From: HKCCE3408 sp039183205
GTDB taxonomy: Bacteria; Pseudomonadota; Alphaproteobacteria; Rhodobacterales; Rhodobacteraceae
DNA length: 64,000 nucleotides
Direction of reading: 5' to 3'
NCBI GenBank assembly: GCA_039183205.1
Contig: JBCDBR010000017.1
Coordinates: 1 to 64,000 of the forward strand
Shown here piece after piece: positions 1 to 8,399 of the stretch. The translations under genes were made by a program, and so were the position numbers. The notes beneath the pieces are model-generated. The model saw only the letters and a program-made list of their open reading frames with translations, had not been told where the DNA came from and did no database searches. Each line of letters opens with the position of its first letter. The first letter of the stretch is position 1.

Positions 1-1
1 C

Positions 2-487
2 CAATTGCCCGAAGTGTTGGATCTGCCCGAAACGGTGATCCGGCCCTTGGTGCAATATTACCAGGATGACGAATATCTGACGCTCTACGGAGAACGCATG
101 TCAGACGGGCAGTTTAGCGGCATCGATGCACCGCGCCAAAAGCTTGCGATCGTGATCTATGCTTGGATGGGCCAAGGCGCGTTGCAATCGGCAATCGAAG
201 TAACCGCGCTGTTGGACTATTACCTTGATGTCGTTCATCACCCGAAAAACACCACGTCATCGGTAGATGATCTGGACATCGACCTGGAGCGGCCAAGTTC
301 AGACGGCGACACGGTCGCAGCGATGTTTGAAAGCTTGGTCGACCGATACAAAAGCGCGGAATTCAAGGCACTTTACGGCGAAATAACCGGATCAACACCC
401 GAGCAACGGTTGGAACGGTTGCGCGTCGAATTCGACCTGCTGGGCGCAGGGGAGGTGATTACACCGTTGGATGAGGACCGGGCATGA
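2..487 (+). CDS. Hypothetical protein, 5' end outside window
   Basis: The reading frame is open from the first base of the window with no stop upstream, so the gene probably begins before position 1; an internal TTG at 5 is the first possible start visible. About 160 residues are seen. The protein is acidic and soluble-looking, with no signal peptide, membrane segment or motif I recognise. The stop codon overlaps an ATG at 484, giving an ATGA junction with a short frame that runs into the ABC ATPase gene, so it is probably co-transcribed with that ATPase. No function can be assigned. Confidence 0.6.
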   Translation, partial: QLPEVLDLPETVIRPLVQYYQDDEYLTLYGERMSDGQFSGIDAPRQKLAIVIYAWMGQGALQSAIEVTALLDYYLDVVHHPKNTTSSVDDLDIDLERPSSDGDTVAAMFESLVDRYKSAEFKALYGEITGSTPEQRLERLRVEFDLLGAGEVITPLDEDRA

Positions 488-591
488 GCGCATTCCTTCG
501 TCTTGGCCGGGATGGACCGCAGAACATGGCCACATATTTAGATTTACTAGCCGTTTGTGGCAATACCAATAACGCGGAGGCCGCGCCATAG
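484..591 (+). CDS. Possible 35-residue coupled leader ORF
   Basis: A short frame starts at the ATG that overlaps the previous stop (ATGA) and ends in TAG at 589-591, overlapping the apparent AUA start of the next gene (ATAG). It reads MSAFLRLGRDGPQ followed by a mostly polar tail ending NNAEAAP. I see no similarity to a family. It could be a real coupling peptide that delivers ribosomes to the non-standard downstream start, or simply spacer sequence. Overlap at both ends is the only support. Confidence 0.3.
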   Translation: MSAFLRLGRDGPQNMATYLDLLAVCGNTNNAEAAP

Positions 592-2291
592 CACTCCTAG
601 AAATCGAAAACCTCACCGTCGAATTCCCCACGCGACGACAGCTATTCACCGCCGTTGATCGCGCGAACCTGACGGTCGAGCCCGGGCAAATCCACGGCCT
701 TGTCGGCGAATCCGGGGCTGGAAAATCGACCATTGGCGCCGCAGTGATGGGTCTTTTGGACCCGCCCGGCCGCATCGCCGCCGGCGTCATCCGCTTCAAG
801 GGCGATGAAATATCCGGGCTTGATGCGGAGGCCATGCAAAGCCTGCGCGGCAAGAAAATTTCGATGATTTTCCAGGATCCTCTGACCTCTCTCAATCCGC
901 TTTTTACTGTCGGCCAACAGATCACCGAGACGATCTCGACCCATTTGGGTGTGGGCGAAGCCGAGGCACGCGCCCGGGCCATTGCCTTGCTTGACCGCGT
1001 GGGTATTCCCGATACGCAAACGCGGATCGATCAATACCCGCACCAATTCTCTGGCGGCATGCGCCAGCGGGTGGTGATCGCGCTTGCGCTGTGTTCAGAG
1101 CCCGATGTGATCATCGCGGACGAACCAACTACGGCGCTTGATGTCTCGATCCAGGCGCAGATTTTAGAGCTGATCAAAGAACTTGCCCGGGAACGGCAGG
1201 TCGGCGTGATCCTGATCACGCACGACATGGGCGTCATCTCCGATACGACCGACCGGGTTACGGTGATGTATCAGGGCCAAGTGGTTGAAACCGGTCCAAC
1301 CTCTGAGGTGATGGGGCAGCCGCGCCATGCCTATACCAAATCGCTGATCGCGGCTGTGCCGCGGCCGACGGTTAAACTCAATCGTTTTCCGCTCATTGGC
1401 TATGGTGGCCGGGTGACCGAATTCCGCGTCGAAGATTTGGCGCGCAATTGGCCAAAGACAGCCGGTGCGCGCGGTGAGGTGCTGTTGCGGGCCGAGGCCT
1501 TGACAAAGCGGTTTCTCAGCAAACCCGCGATCCTGCCGTCGCGGCGCAAATTCTTCACTGCCGTGGACCAGGCAAGCTTTGATATCCGCGAGGGCGAGGT
1601 CTTTGGCCTTGTCGGCGAAAGCGGGTCTGGGAAGTCCACCATCGCCCGCATGATTGCTGGGCTTTATCCGGTCGATGACGGCACGGTGTCGTTTGCCGGT
1701 GACGACGTCACCGCCGGGCGGCGCGGCGTGCCGGAACATTACCGGCGCCAGATCCAAATGATCTTTCAAGACCCGTATTCGAGCCTCAATCCCCGCATGC
1801 GCGTCGATCAGATTGTCGCCGAACCCGCACGCCACCACGGCATCCTGGAGGGCGACGCGCTCAGTAGCCGGGTGTCGGAACTGTTGGATCGGGTCGGGCT
1901 GGGCGCGGATGCCGGGCTGAAATACCCGCATGAGTTTTCAGGCGGCCAGCGGCAACGCATTTCGATCGCGCGCGCGCTTGCAACCCAGCCGCGCTTCTTG
2001 ATCTGCGATGAGCCGACGAGCGCACTCGACGTCTCCATTCAGGCGCAGATTCTCAATATCCTCAAGGATTTACAGGAACATCTTGGGCTGACCATGCTGT
2101 TCATCAGCCATGATCTGCCAGTGGTGCGTCAGATGTGCGACCGCGTGGGCGTCATGAAAAATGGCGCCCTGGTCGAAGTCGCCGAAACCGAGGCGCTATT
2201 TGCCAATCCGCAAGCCGCCTACACCCAGGATCTTTTGTCCTTGATGCCGAAATTGGATGGTCTTTCGACCGAAGGGCTCGATGTCGCCTGA
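588..2291 (+). CDS. Fused oligopeptide-type ABC transporter ATPase (DppD-DppF like)
   Basis: A double ATP-binding protein of about 567 residues with two complete nucleotide-binding domains. Walker A motifs GESGAGKST and GESGSGKST lie near residues 40 and 343, and signatures FSGGMRQR and FSGGQRQR near 154 and 450. This two-domain arrangement is usual for dipeptide/oligopeptide/glutathione importers (DppDF, GsiA). No ATG, GTG or TTG precedes the first Walker A; the first standard start (744) would remove it. The frame opens after a stop at 570-572, and a strong GGAGG at 576-580 sits seven bases before ATA at 588, giving the typical N-terminus (M)ALLEIENLTVEF. I therefore place the start at the AUA. 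The permeases and binding protein are not in the window. Confidence 0.9.
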   Translation: MALLEIENLTVEFPTRRQLFTAVDRANLTVEPGQIHGLVGESGAGKSTIGAAVMGLLDPPGRIAAGVIRFKGDEISGLDAEAMQSLRGKKISMIFQDPLTSLNPLFTVGQQITETISTHLGVGEAEARARAIALLDRVGIPDTQTRIDQYPHQFSGGMRQRVVIALALCSEPDVIIADEPTTALDVSIQAQILELIKELARERQVGVILITHDMGVISDTTDRVTVMYQGQVVETGPTSEVMGQPRHAYTKSLIAAVPRPTVKLNRFPLIGYGGRVTEFRVEDLARNWPKTAGARGEVLLRAEALTKRFLSKPAILPSRRKFFTAVDQASFDIREGEVFGLVGESGSGKSTIARMIAGLYPVDDGTVSFAGDDVTAGRRGVPEHYRRQIQMIFQDPYSSLNPRMRVDQIVAEPARHHGILEGDALSSRVSELLDRVGLGADAGLKYPHEFSGGQRQRISIARALATQPRFLICDEPTSALDVSIQAQILNILKDLQEHLGLTMLFISHDLPVVRQMCDRVGVMKNGALVEVAETEALFANPQAAYTQDLLSLMPKLDGLSTEGLDVA

Positions 2292-2389
2292 GCGACTAAA
2301 ACTTCGACCGCGGAAAAAGACCGTGTGGCGCTTCGCCAACCGTCCGCCTTTTGCGGCGTTCGGCCGGCTGGGCGCGCGGAAAGGTTCCG

Positions 2390-4261
2390 TCAACCATTGC
2401 TCAGCGCCCGCGCGCCGGCCAAGGTCCCGGCGCCGACAATGCCGTCAAGCGGGCCGTTATAAAGCCCCCGATCGATCAAGATCTGCTGAAATGCAATGGC
2501 CGTCGGCCGGTCCCATCCCTGGCCTGCCGGGCGTAAATCATTGGGATCGACACCTGCTTCGAGCGCCCGTATGTAGGTTTGCGCCGCGCGCGTGGGATCA
2601 GGCTCGGTTCCGACGCCACGCTCGATCAAAAAGCCAAGCACGGCCAGGGCATCGGCATCACCTGCATTGGCTGCCCTTTCGGTCCAGCGGAACCGCTCGT
2701 CATCGCTTTGGATCAGCCCGTCGATGTCACCTGAATAAAGATCGGCCAGGATCAGCGCCGCTTCGGTATTGCCGTTTTCGCTCGCCGCCTCGAACAATTC
2801 GGCTGCGCGGATGACATCTGGGATGCCCAACACCTCGCGATCCCGGTTGGCGATGCCCTCTCCGGTCAAATAGGTCTGCCCCAAGCGAAATTGCGCGAAA
2901 TGATAGCCGGACTCGGCCGCTTGGCTCATCAAGGCGATCATCCGCGCCGGGTCGCGATCGACCCCGCGCCCCAGCAGATGCAAAAACCCTAATGTTGTCT
3001 GGGCCGCTGGATCGCCCGCCTCAGCGGCGGCCAAATACCGCGCGGCCGCTTCCTCAAAATCGGGGCGGATCGGACCGGTGCCAAACAGGTAATAATCCGC
3101 AAGCCGGGTCGCGGCCGGCACAATTCCGGCCTCTGCCGCGACCTCGTAAAGCGCAATCGCCTCGCGGTGATCGGCCCGTGTCTGCGCCAAGGTTGCAAGG
3201 TGGAATACGGCCGCTGCGGCTTGATCGGGGATAGCCTCGACCGCGGTGGTACACTCCGCCTCGACCGAACGGATCGCCGCAAGCGTGGCTTCTTGCGCCT
3301 CTTCGCTGACCGGCACGCCGGCATCGGGTGCACCTGCCCTGGCCAGACAGCGCGCCAAGGCCGCCTCCGCCGCTTGGCGCGCGGCCTCTTCGGCGGCCCG
3401 CTGCGCTGCTGCCTCCGCAGCCAGCCGCGCCGCTTCTTCCTCCGCGGCAATCCGCGCGCGTTCCTCTTCGATGGCCCGAACGGCCGCGGCCCGCGCGGTT
3501 TCCAAGATCCCAGCCGCCTCGGCCTCAGCGGCCGCGATCCTCCGGGACGCTTCGGCATCTGCCGTGGCGAGAATCTCGGCGCGCTCTGCTGCCACGGCAT
3601 CACGCACGGCCTCAGCATCGGCGCGCATCACTGCCGCCTCAGCTTCGGCGATCACCCGGATCCGGTCCGCCTCAACCTGCGCGGCATTGGCCGCCGCGCC
3701 GCTGTCGGACAGCACCGTCTCGGCCTCGGTCAGTTGCGCACGCGCATCCTCTGCGGCCGCACCGATGATCCGTGTGGCTTCGGTCTCAGCCGCCGCGATC
3801 AGCTGAGCCGCACGTGCCTCGGCATCCGTCAGCACGATGTCCGCCTCACGCATCGCAACGGCGCGTGCCGCCGCCGCCAGGTCTTCGGCTGCGGCCACTT
3901 CGCGGCGCGATGTCTCCCGCATGTCGTCCCGCGCAGCGATGGCCTGCGCGCGCATCTCCTGGGCCGCGGCGCTTGCTTCTGCCATGGTGGCATTCGCCTC
4001 AGCTTGCGCTGCATCGCGCAATTCATTTGCCTCTGCTTCAGCGCTTGCTCGGATCGCGGCCGCTTCGGTCTCAGCGGCTGCGATTATCGCCGCTGCATCG
4101 GGCGTGTCCACGATGGCCTCGGCCTGCAAATGATCACTGCCATCCACGCGCCCATCCCCAATTTGCGGCAATCGCCCGTCCTGAGATTGCGCGGCTGCGA
4201 TGGCCGGACAGAATAGACCGATCGCGGCCACGACAGCGAAAAGACGGCGCGGTGTAAGCAT
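2390..4261 (-). CDS. Secreted coiled-coil / Sel1-repeat protein with C-terminal peptidoglycan-binding-like segment
   Basis: About 623 residues. An N-terminal signal peptide ends around AIAAAQS, so the protein is exported. A stretch of roughly 280 residues is almost entirely Ala, Glu, Arg and Asp, with heptad-like EAEA/ARAA patterns, predicting a long coiled coil or extended helix. Several Sel1-type repeats of about 36 residues follow, such as AAQTTLGFLHLLGRGVDRD and AQFRLGQTYLTGEGI. The end (FQQILIDRGLYNGPLDGIVG) resembles the repeat of PG_binding_1 domains. The start is the second Met of the longer frame, preceded by AAGGG; it is followed by the signal peptide. A scaffold role in the envelope is plausible but not shown. 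The gene converges on the ABC ATPase gene. Confidence 0.8.
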   Translation of the reverse strand: MLTPRRLFAVVAAIGLFCPAIAAAQSQDGRLPQIGDGRVDGSDHLQAEAIVDTPDAAAIIAAAETEAAAIRASAEAEANELRDAAQAEANATMAEASAAAQEMRAQAIAARDDMRETSRREVAAAEDLAAAARAVAMREADIVLTDAEARAAQLIAAAETEATRIIGAAAEDARAQLTEAETVLSDSGAAANAAQVEADRIRVIAEAEAAVMRADAEAVRDAVAAERAEILATADAEASRRIAAAEAEAAGILETARAAAVRAIEEERARIAAEEEAARLAAEAAAQRAAEEAARQAAEAALARCLARAGAPDAGVPVSEEAQEATLAAIRSVEAECTTAVEAIPDQAAAAVFHLATLAQTRADHREAIALYEVAAEAGIVPAATRLADYYLFGTGPIRPDFEEAAARYLAAAEAGDPAAQTTLGFLHLLGRGVDRDPARMIALMSQAAESGYHFAQFRLGQTYLTGEGIANRDREVLGIPDVIRAAELFEAASENGNTEAALILADLYSGDIDGLIQSDDERFRWTERAANAGDADALAVLGFLIERGVGTEPDPTRAAQTYIRALEAGVDPNDLRPAGQGWDRPTAIAFQQILIDRGLYNGPLDGIVGAGTLAGARALSNG

Positions 4262-4288
4262 GATAAACCCTTGGCAAACGGGACACAA

Positions 4289-4743
4289 AGACGAGGCGCA
4301 CGATAGCGTCGGTCATGGGCGGTGTCGACCGCAGCGGACAGTCTTGCCTGCGGCAAATTCAGGCCCGGAGAATCATGCAGCGCGGATGTGGTTGGCGCAT
4401 CGGGCGGCGCCTTGCCGCCACGGAAGCCAAAACCCCGCGCTGCAACGCACCGAGACGCGAGACCTGGCGTGTCCTGCGATGCCGCACACTGCGCACCACG
4501 CAGCGCGCCCGTCTTTAAGCCTCTGTAAAAAAGCGTTTATTTCGGAATTCGATGCCAAGGCATTGGCTGCGGGTAAAGGGCGATCCGCGCCGCCGGGGCG
4601 ACCGCCTTGGCGTCCTGCGCATGTGGATAACCGGCGAGAGTCCGCCGAAGACGCGCCGCTGACCGGTTGCAACGCCTCGTGTTCTTGTTCGATTAACCAC
4701 TTCTGCGCTACCGAGCAGATGGGACACGAAAGATCTTTCGCTG
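4289..4743. promoter_or_regulatory. Divergent intergenic region (455 bp)
   Basis: Sequence between two divergent genes (Sel1-repeat protein and the 506-residue protein); it must hold both promoters. It contains an A/T-richer patch around 4513-4547 and a perfect 12-bp palindrome GAAAGATCTTTC at 4728-4739, ending four bases before the downstream ATG, where a ribosome binding site would normally lie. I find no convincing gene or RNA in it. Confidence 0.4.
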
Positions 4744-6264
4744 ATGAACGGAACGTTTTTGGCGCGCCGCCATACGCGCCGATTGGAACAATTTGGACCG
4801 TGGTTAACCGGGCCCGATGGGGTGCTAACGGCGCTCTTTCTTTCGGCTGCTGTCACCGGCGGAGCGGCTTATGTCGCGGTTGATTACATCACCTCGCCTT
4901 TCGCCCCGCAGGCGTCGGACATCGCGATGGGAGCGCCCCCACGCGTGAATATCGTCCCGCCGCGCCTCGACGCACAGCTCGACATGCCCGTCACCATTAC
5001 CGCACCAACGTTTTCCGATCCCGATCTGGCAATCCCCGCGCGCCTGGCCGCTTTACCGGACGCGCCCACATTGGACCGGCCGGCCTTGGCCGGGCCTCGA
5101 CGGACATCGCCCGTGGCCACGCCGCGGCCTACCGATGACCAGATTGCCGCGACCGTACCGCAGCCGCGCCCCGACGGTTTGGCGTCCGCGGACACCGACT
5201 TTACCGCCACCGTCGCGGCGGCCCTCGCTGAGATCGACGCAGGCGGGCCGGCCGATGCTGCGTCAACTTTTTCAGAGCCCGGGCTGACGGTGTCCATACG
5301 CCCGGACATGCGGCCGGATAATTGGGCCGCTGTCGTGGCCTCTGCACGCGAACCCGACGCCGCCGAGACCGTGTCAGGTGTCGAAGTGGCTCGGGCCGCC
5401 GCGCCCGAAGTTGATGTCGCGCCCGCACCGTTGCAACCAATCGCGCTTGGCCCACTTCGCAATGCGGCTAACCCATGCCACGCGCGGCTCGCACGCGGCA
5501 TTCCCAATCGCAGTCGGTCGGCACCGACAGGCAGCGCCGTGATTGCCGGGCTCGACGGGATCGGCGGCGCCGATCGCGACGCACGGATCGTGCAAGCGGC
5601 CTTTGCCGGCAACGTGCCGAACTATTTACGCCAGTTGCGCCCAGTATCGTTCAGCGGTGTTACCTCGGGCGGTCAGGAAGCGGTGGTCACCATTTGCGTG
5701 ACGCCCGATTACCTCGCTATCGGCAGCGACGCAGACCACGTGCGCGTCCCCCTGGGTCTGCCGGCCGCGCTACAAATGGCCGACCAGTTCGATATGATGC
5801 TGCCGACGCCGCGCATGGTCGATGCGATCTATGCACAGGCGGATCTGCGGTTGCGCCCGCAACCGATGACACCTGGCGCGCAAATGACATCGACACGCTA
5901 CTTCTTGCGCCACGACGCGCTGGTCGATGACCAAATGGCGCGCGCGGGTGGGCGTTTGGGCATTTTGGTGGCCGGTCAAAAGAAGGATGTCGTCATCGCC
6001 AACCGGCTGTCATCCAATCCCGGACGGGTCGCGATTTACGGCTGGCACCAGGCATCGGGCAGCCCGATCCAACCGCTGTCTACCGTCCATGGGGCGCAAT
6101 ACGCCGATTACAGCCACGGCATCCGGCTGATCAGCCGCACCGCATTTGTCAACGGCCGCGCGGTGGATTTGGGTGCGCTGCTGACCGATGCCCGCTATGC
6201 CGCGTTGCTCAACAGCGATGGCCCGCTTACCGGGCGCGCGGTTCAGATCGCAGCGCTGCGCTAG
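4744..6264 (+). CDS. Membrane-anchored conserved hypothetical protein with Pro/Ala-rich linker
   Basis: 506 residues. One N-terminal membrane segment (VLTALFLSAAVTGGAAYVAV, about residues 27-46) is followed by a low-complexity Pro/Ala/Asp-rich linker up to about residue 250 and then a folded C-terminal domain of about 240 residues. That domain contains PTPRMVDAIYAQADLRL, a GQKKDVVIANRL segment and YADYSHGIRLIS. I know this pattern only as a conserved uncharacterised domain of exported bacterial proteins, so no reaction is proposed. Topology suggests a periplasmic domain on a flexible tether. The start codon follows a 12-bp palindrome and has no clear Shine-Dalgarno sequence. Confidence 0.7.
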   Translation: MNGTFLARRHTRRLEQFGPWLTGPDGVLTALFLSAAVTGGAAYVAVDYITSPFAPQASDIAMGAPPRVNIVPPRLDAQLDMPVTITAPTFSDPDLAIPARLAALPDAPTLDRPALAGPRRTSPVATPRPTDDQIAATVPQPRPDGLASADTDFTATVAAALAEIDAGGPADAASTFSEPGLTVSIRPDMRPDNWAAVVASAREPDAAETVSGVEVARAAAPEVDVAPAPLQPIALGPLRNAANPCHARLARGIPNRSRSAPTGSAVIAGLDGIGGADRDARIVQAAFAGNVPNYLRQLRPVSFSGVTSGGQEAVVTICVTPDYLAIGSDADHVRVPLGLPAALQMADQFDMMLPTPRMVDAIYAQADLRLRPQPMTPGAQMTSTRYFLRHDALVDDQMARAGGRLGILVAGQKKDVVIANRLSSNPGRVAIYGWHQASGSPIQPLSTVHGAQYADYSHGIRLISRTAFVNGRAVDLGALLTDARYAALLNSDGPLTGRAVQIAALR

Positions 6265-6364
6265 ACCGACTTTGGGTGTGTGCGCACCGGCATGAAGGAT
6301 CGGCGAATTCCGACCCGGATACGTTTGGGTTCATGGATCCCGGGGCAGAGCTTTTGAGACCGAA

Positions 6365-7205
6365 ATGGGCAGGCCGCGGTCCATCGGCTTACGTGATCGC
6401 GGCGATCGAAGCGGCTATGGGCCGACCGGCGGCGGGGCGTTTGAGGGTCGCGCAATCCAAGGCGGTGCTCTCGGACTTGCGCCGCGGGTGATAGGCCTTT
6501 GTCGCGCCCAGACGACTGGGCGGCGAACTACGCTCGCGAAGGATCGAGGCGTTCAACGCTCAGATGCGCGCGCCCGCGCATGAAACGACACCGGCCGTTA
6601 CGTTGGCGGGGTTTTGTCGGCATTTGGCGGGGCACGACCTTGTCAGCTTGGATCTCTTGGTTCTTTCAACACCCCGGCATCATGCAGATAAATGACGGGC
6701 CACGCTGTCGCGCGAGATCGCCATGACCGGTTTGACCGGCCCGACCGGCCGGCCATTATCGATGAAACTCGATCGGCAACGAAGATGGCCCTGTAGCCAT
6801 GGACGCAGCCCAAGCGGAAAACGGCTTCATACGGGTCGCCCGGTCGCGCAAGACCCTCTTCCTCCCGAAGATGGCGCGCGACGGACCGGTTACCGGCGCG
6901 TGGTTTGAAGCCGACATTTGCCACATACTCAGCCAGACGCTACGGGCCGAAATTTGATCGTCATCGACAACCCCGTTAGCCACAATCACCGTTCAAGACA
7001 GAGGGCGCATAACGTCTTTTGCCTCCGCCCCATCGTCCCGATTTCAATCCGATAAAGATGCCGGTTGCCATGGCGAAGTCCGCGTCCGGAAGGGACACCA
7101 AGCGCACAATTGACGACCTTTGGACCTCAACGGGAAGGCTCGTTGACCGCTTCACACCAGAATTCCGCGCCACCGGTTTCGGCGCGCACAGATACGTCGC
7201 AGACG
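6365..7205 (+). pseudogene. Decayed IS630-family transposase
   Basis: Fragments of an IS630/DDE_3 transposase follow one another in the correct order but in different frames. They are an N-terminal MGRPRSIGLRD; then VIAAIEAAMGRPAAGR and VAQSKAV of the helix-turn-helix in the next frame; a TLSAWISWFFQHPGI piece like the linker before the catalytic domain; AIIDETRSATKMAL (first catalytic Asp region) ending in a stop; DGPVTGAWFEADICHIL; IDNPVSHN (second Asp region); and LPPPHRPDFNPI (usually LPPYSPDLNPIE) with RTIDDLWTSTGRLVDRFTPE at the end. At least three frameshifts and internal stops make it non-functional. Terminal inverted repeats were not identified, so the edges are approximate. Confidence 0.75.
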
Positions 7206-7354
7206 TATTGCACATGGCCATAGCAAACCGAACGGTGGCCAAGTGCGGATGGCAATGCGGGCATGCGAGGGCTGGCCCTTGCGGCCGGCGTGAGCGGGCC
7301 CGCCGCCCCACGAGCTCCACAGACGCGCCGATCGCGCCTAATGCGTTCCAGCAG

Positions 7355-8368
7355 CTAGCGGACGTCGTGGAAACAGCGAAACCCCAGATGGTAATTTCGG
7401 TGGCTGCCTTCGCTCATGACAAACGTTCCGTGCCAGAAAGGGGCGCGCCAGCGGCTCCAATGCTCATGCGCGCGGATCGTGTCCCAGATAAACCACGACC
7501 CTTTCATCTCCGTCACGCCAAGCGCGGTCGACCCACGGCTGGCCATCTGATCTTCGCTCAGCGGCAGGTTCATGTGCTCTGCCGCATTTCCATCGATGTC
7601 GAAAACGCCCAGTGGGCTTTGACATTGCGGGAAGGACCCGGCCGGATAGGTGTTCGATCCGCAGCCCGTAAAGCTGCCCCCATTGCACGAGCCATTCTTG
7701 AATGAGCCCGTGGCACAGACGCCCGATTGCCAAGCACCGATCGAATAAGTGCCCGCCGTTCCGGCATAGGTGTTGTTGTGCCAAGACCGCATCGTGTTGA
7801 CGGCTTGGGACACCCCCATGCCGCGCACCATGTCGAACGGATAATCGGGCGGCAATAGCTGTCCGGCAGAGGCGCCTTCCCATTCATGGGCATCGCCCAT
7901 GCGCCCGCCTTCCGCAGCACATAAGAGCGCCGCTTCGTTGGCACGGACCCAAACCACCGGATAGGTCATCGGGATATTCGGCCATTCGAACATATCGACG
8001 CACACCTCTGCATCGCGCGCGGTCTGGGTGGCCGGATCATAAAGCGGCGCGCGATAGCGGCCGCCGCAGATCCGTTCCCATTCGCGGTTGCGATAGCTTT
8101 CGCGGATGCTGTCAACAGAGCCGCCGATGCGCGCGGCCGCTTCGTCCGGGCTAAGCGGGTGCTGCGTCACAGCTGGGTTGCCCTGACCGATCCAGCCATT
8201 GGGCGAGCCGGCGAAGATCTCCCTGATCCGGGCGATCTCTGCGTTCGACACGCCGCGCACCGCCCGCATCTCCGCAAACATCGCTTCGTTGTTTTCCGCC
8301 AAGCTTTGCGCGCCGGCATGGCTGCCGATCAAGATCGCAAGGGCCGCGCCGATGATACGTGCAATCAT
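7355..8368 (-). CDS. Secreted SUMF1/FGE-sulfatase-domain-like protein
   Basis: 337 residues with an N-terminal signal peptide (cleavage near SHAGAQS). The C-terminal two thirds has the layout of the formylglycine-generating-enzyme (SUMF1) fold: a WVRANEAALLCAAEGGRM helix, GVFDIDGNAAEHM, MKGSWFIWD and a terminal YHLGFRCFH. The closely spaced cysteine pair that true formylglycine-generating enzymes use after the GSW motif is missing, so sulfatase activation is unlikely; many proteins of this fold bind ligands or have other oxidative roles. A G-rich run (GGGGGG) precedes the ATG. It lies 31 bases downstream of the 571-residue secreted protein and is probably in the same operon. Confidence 0.75.
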   Translation of the reverse strand: MIARIIGAALAILIGSHAGAQSLAENNEAMFAEMRAVRGVSNAEIARIREIFAGSPNGWIGQGNPAVTQHPLSPDEAAARIGGSVDSIRESYRNREWERICGGRYRAPLYDPATQTARDAEVCVDMFEWPNIPMTYPVVWVRANEAALLCAAEGGRMGDAHEWEGASAGQLLPPDYPFDMVRGMGVSQAVNTMRSWHNNTYAGTAGTYSIGAWQSGVCATGSFKNGSCNGGSFTGCGSNTYPAGSFPQCQSPLGVFDIDGNAAEHMNLPLSEDQMASRGSTALGVTEMKGSWFIWDTIRAHEHWSRWRAPFWHGTFVMSEGSHRNYHLGFRCFHDVR

Positions 8369-8399
8369 TATTCCCCCCTAAAGTCGTGTCGTCCTGCGC

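Noticed and set aside
3167..4216. Several plus-strand frames rich in Ala, Ser, Arg and Cys
   Set aside because: Mirror images of the coiled-coil coding repeat on the minus strand.
7355..8368. Active formylglycine-generating enzyme
   Set aside because: The cysteine pair needed for activity is missing and no sulfatase gene is nearby.
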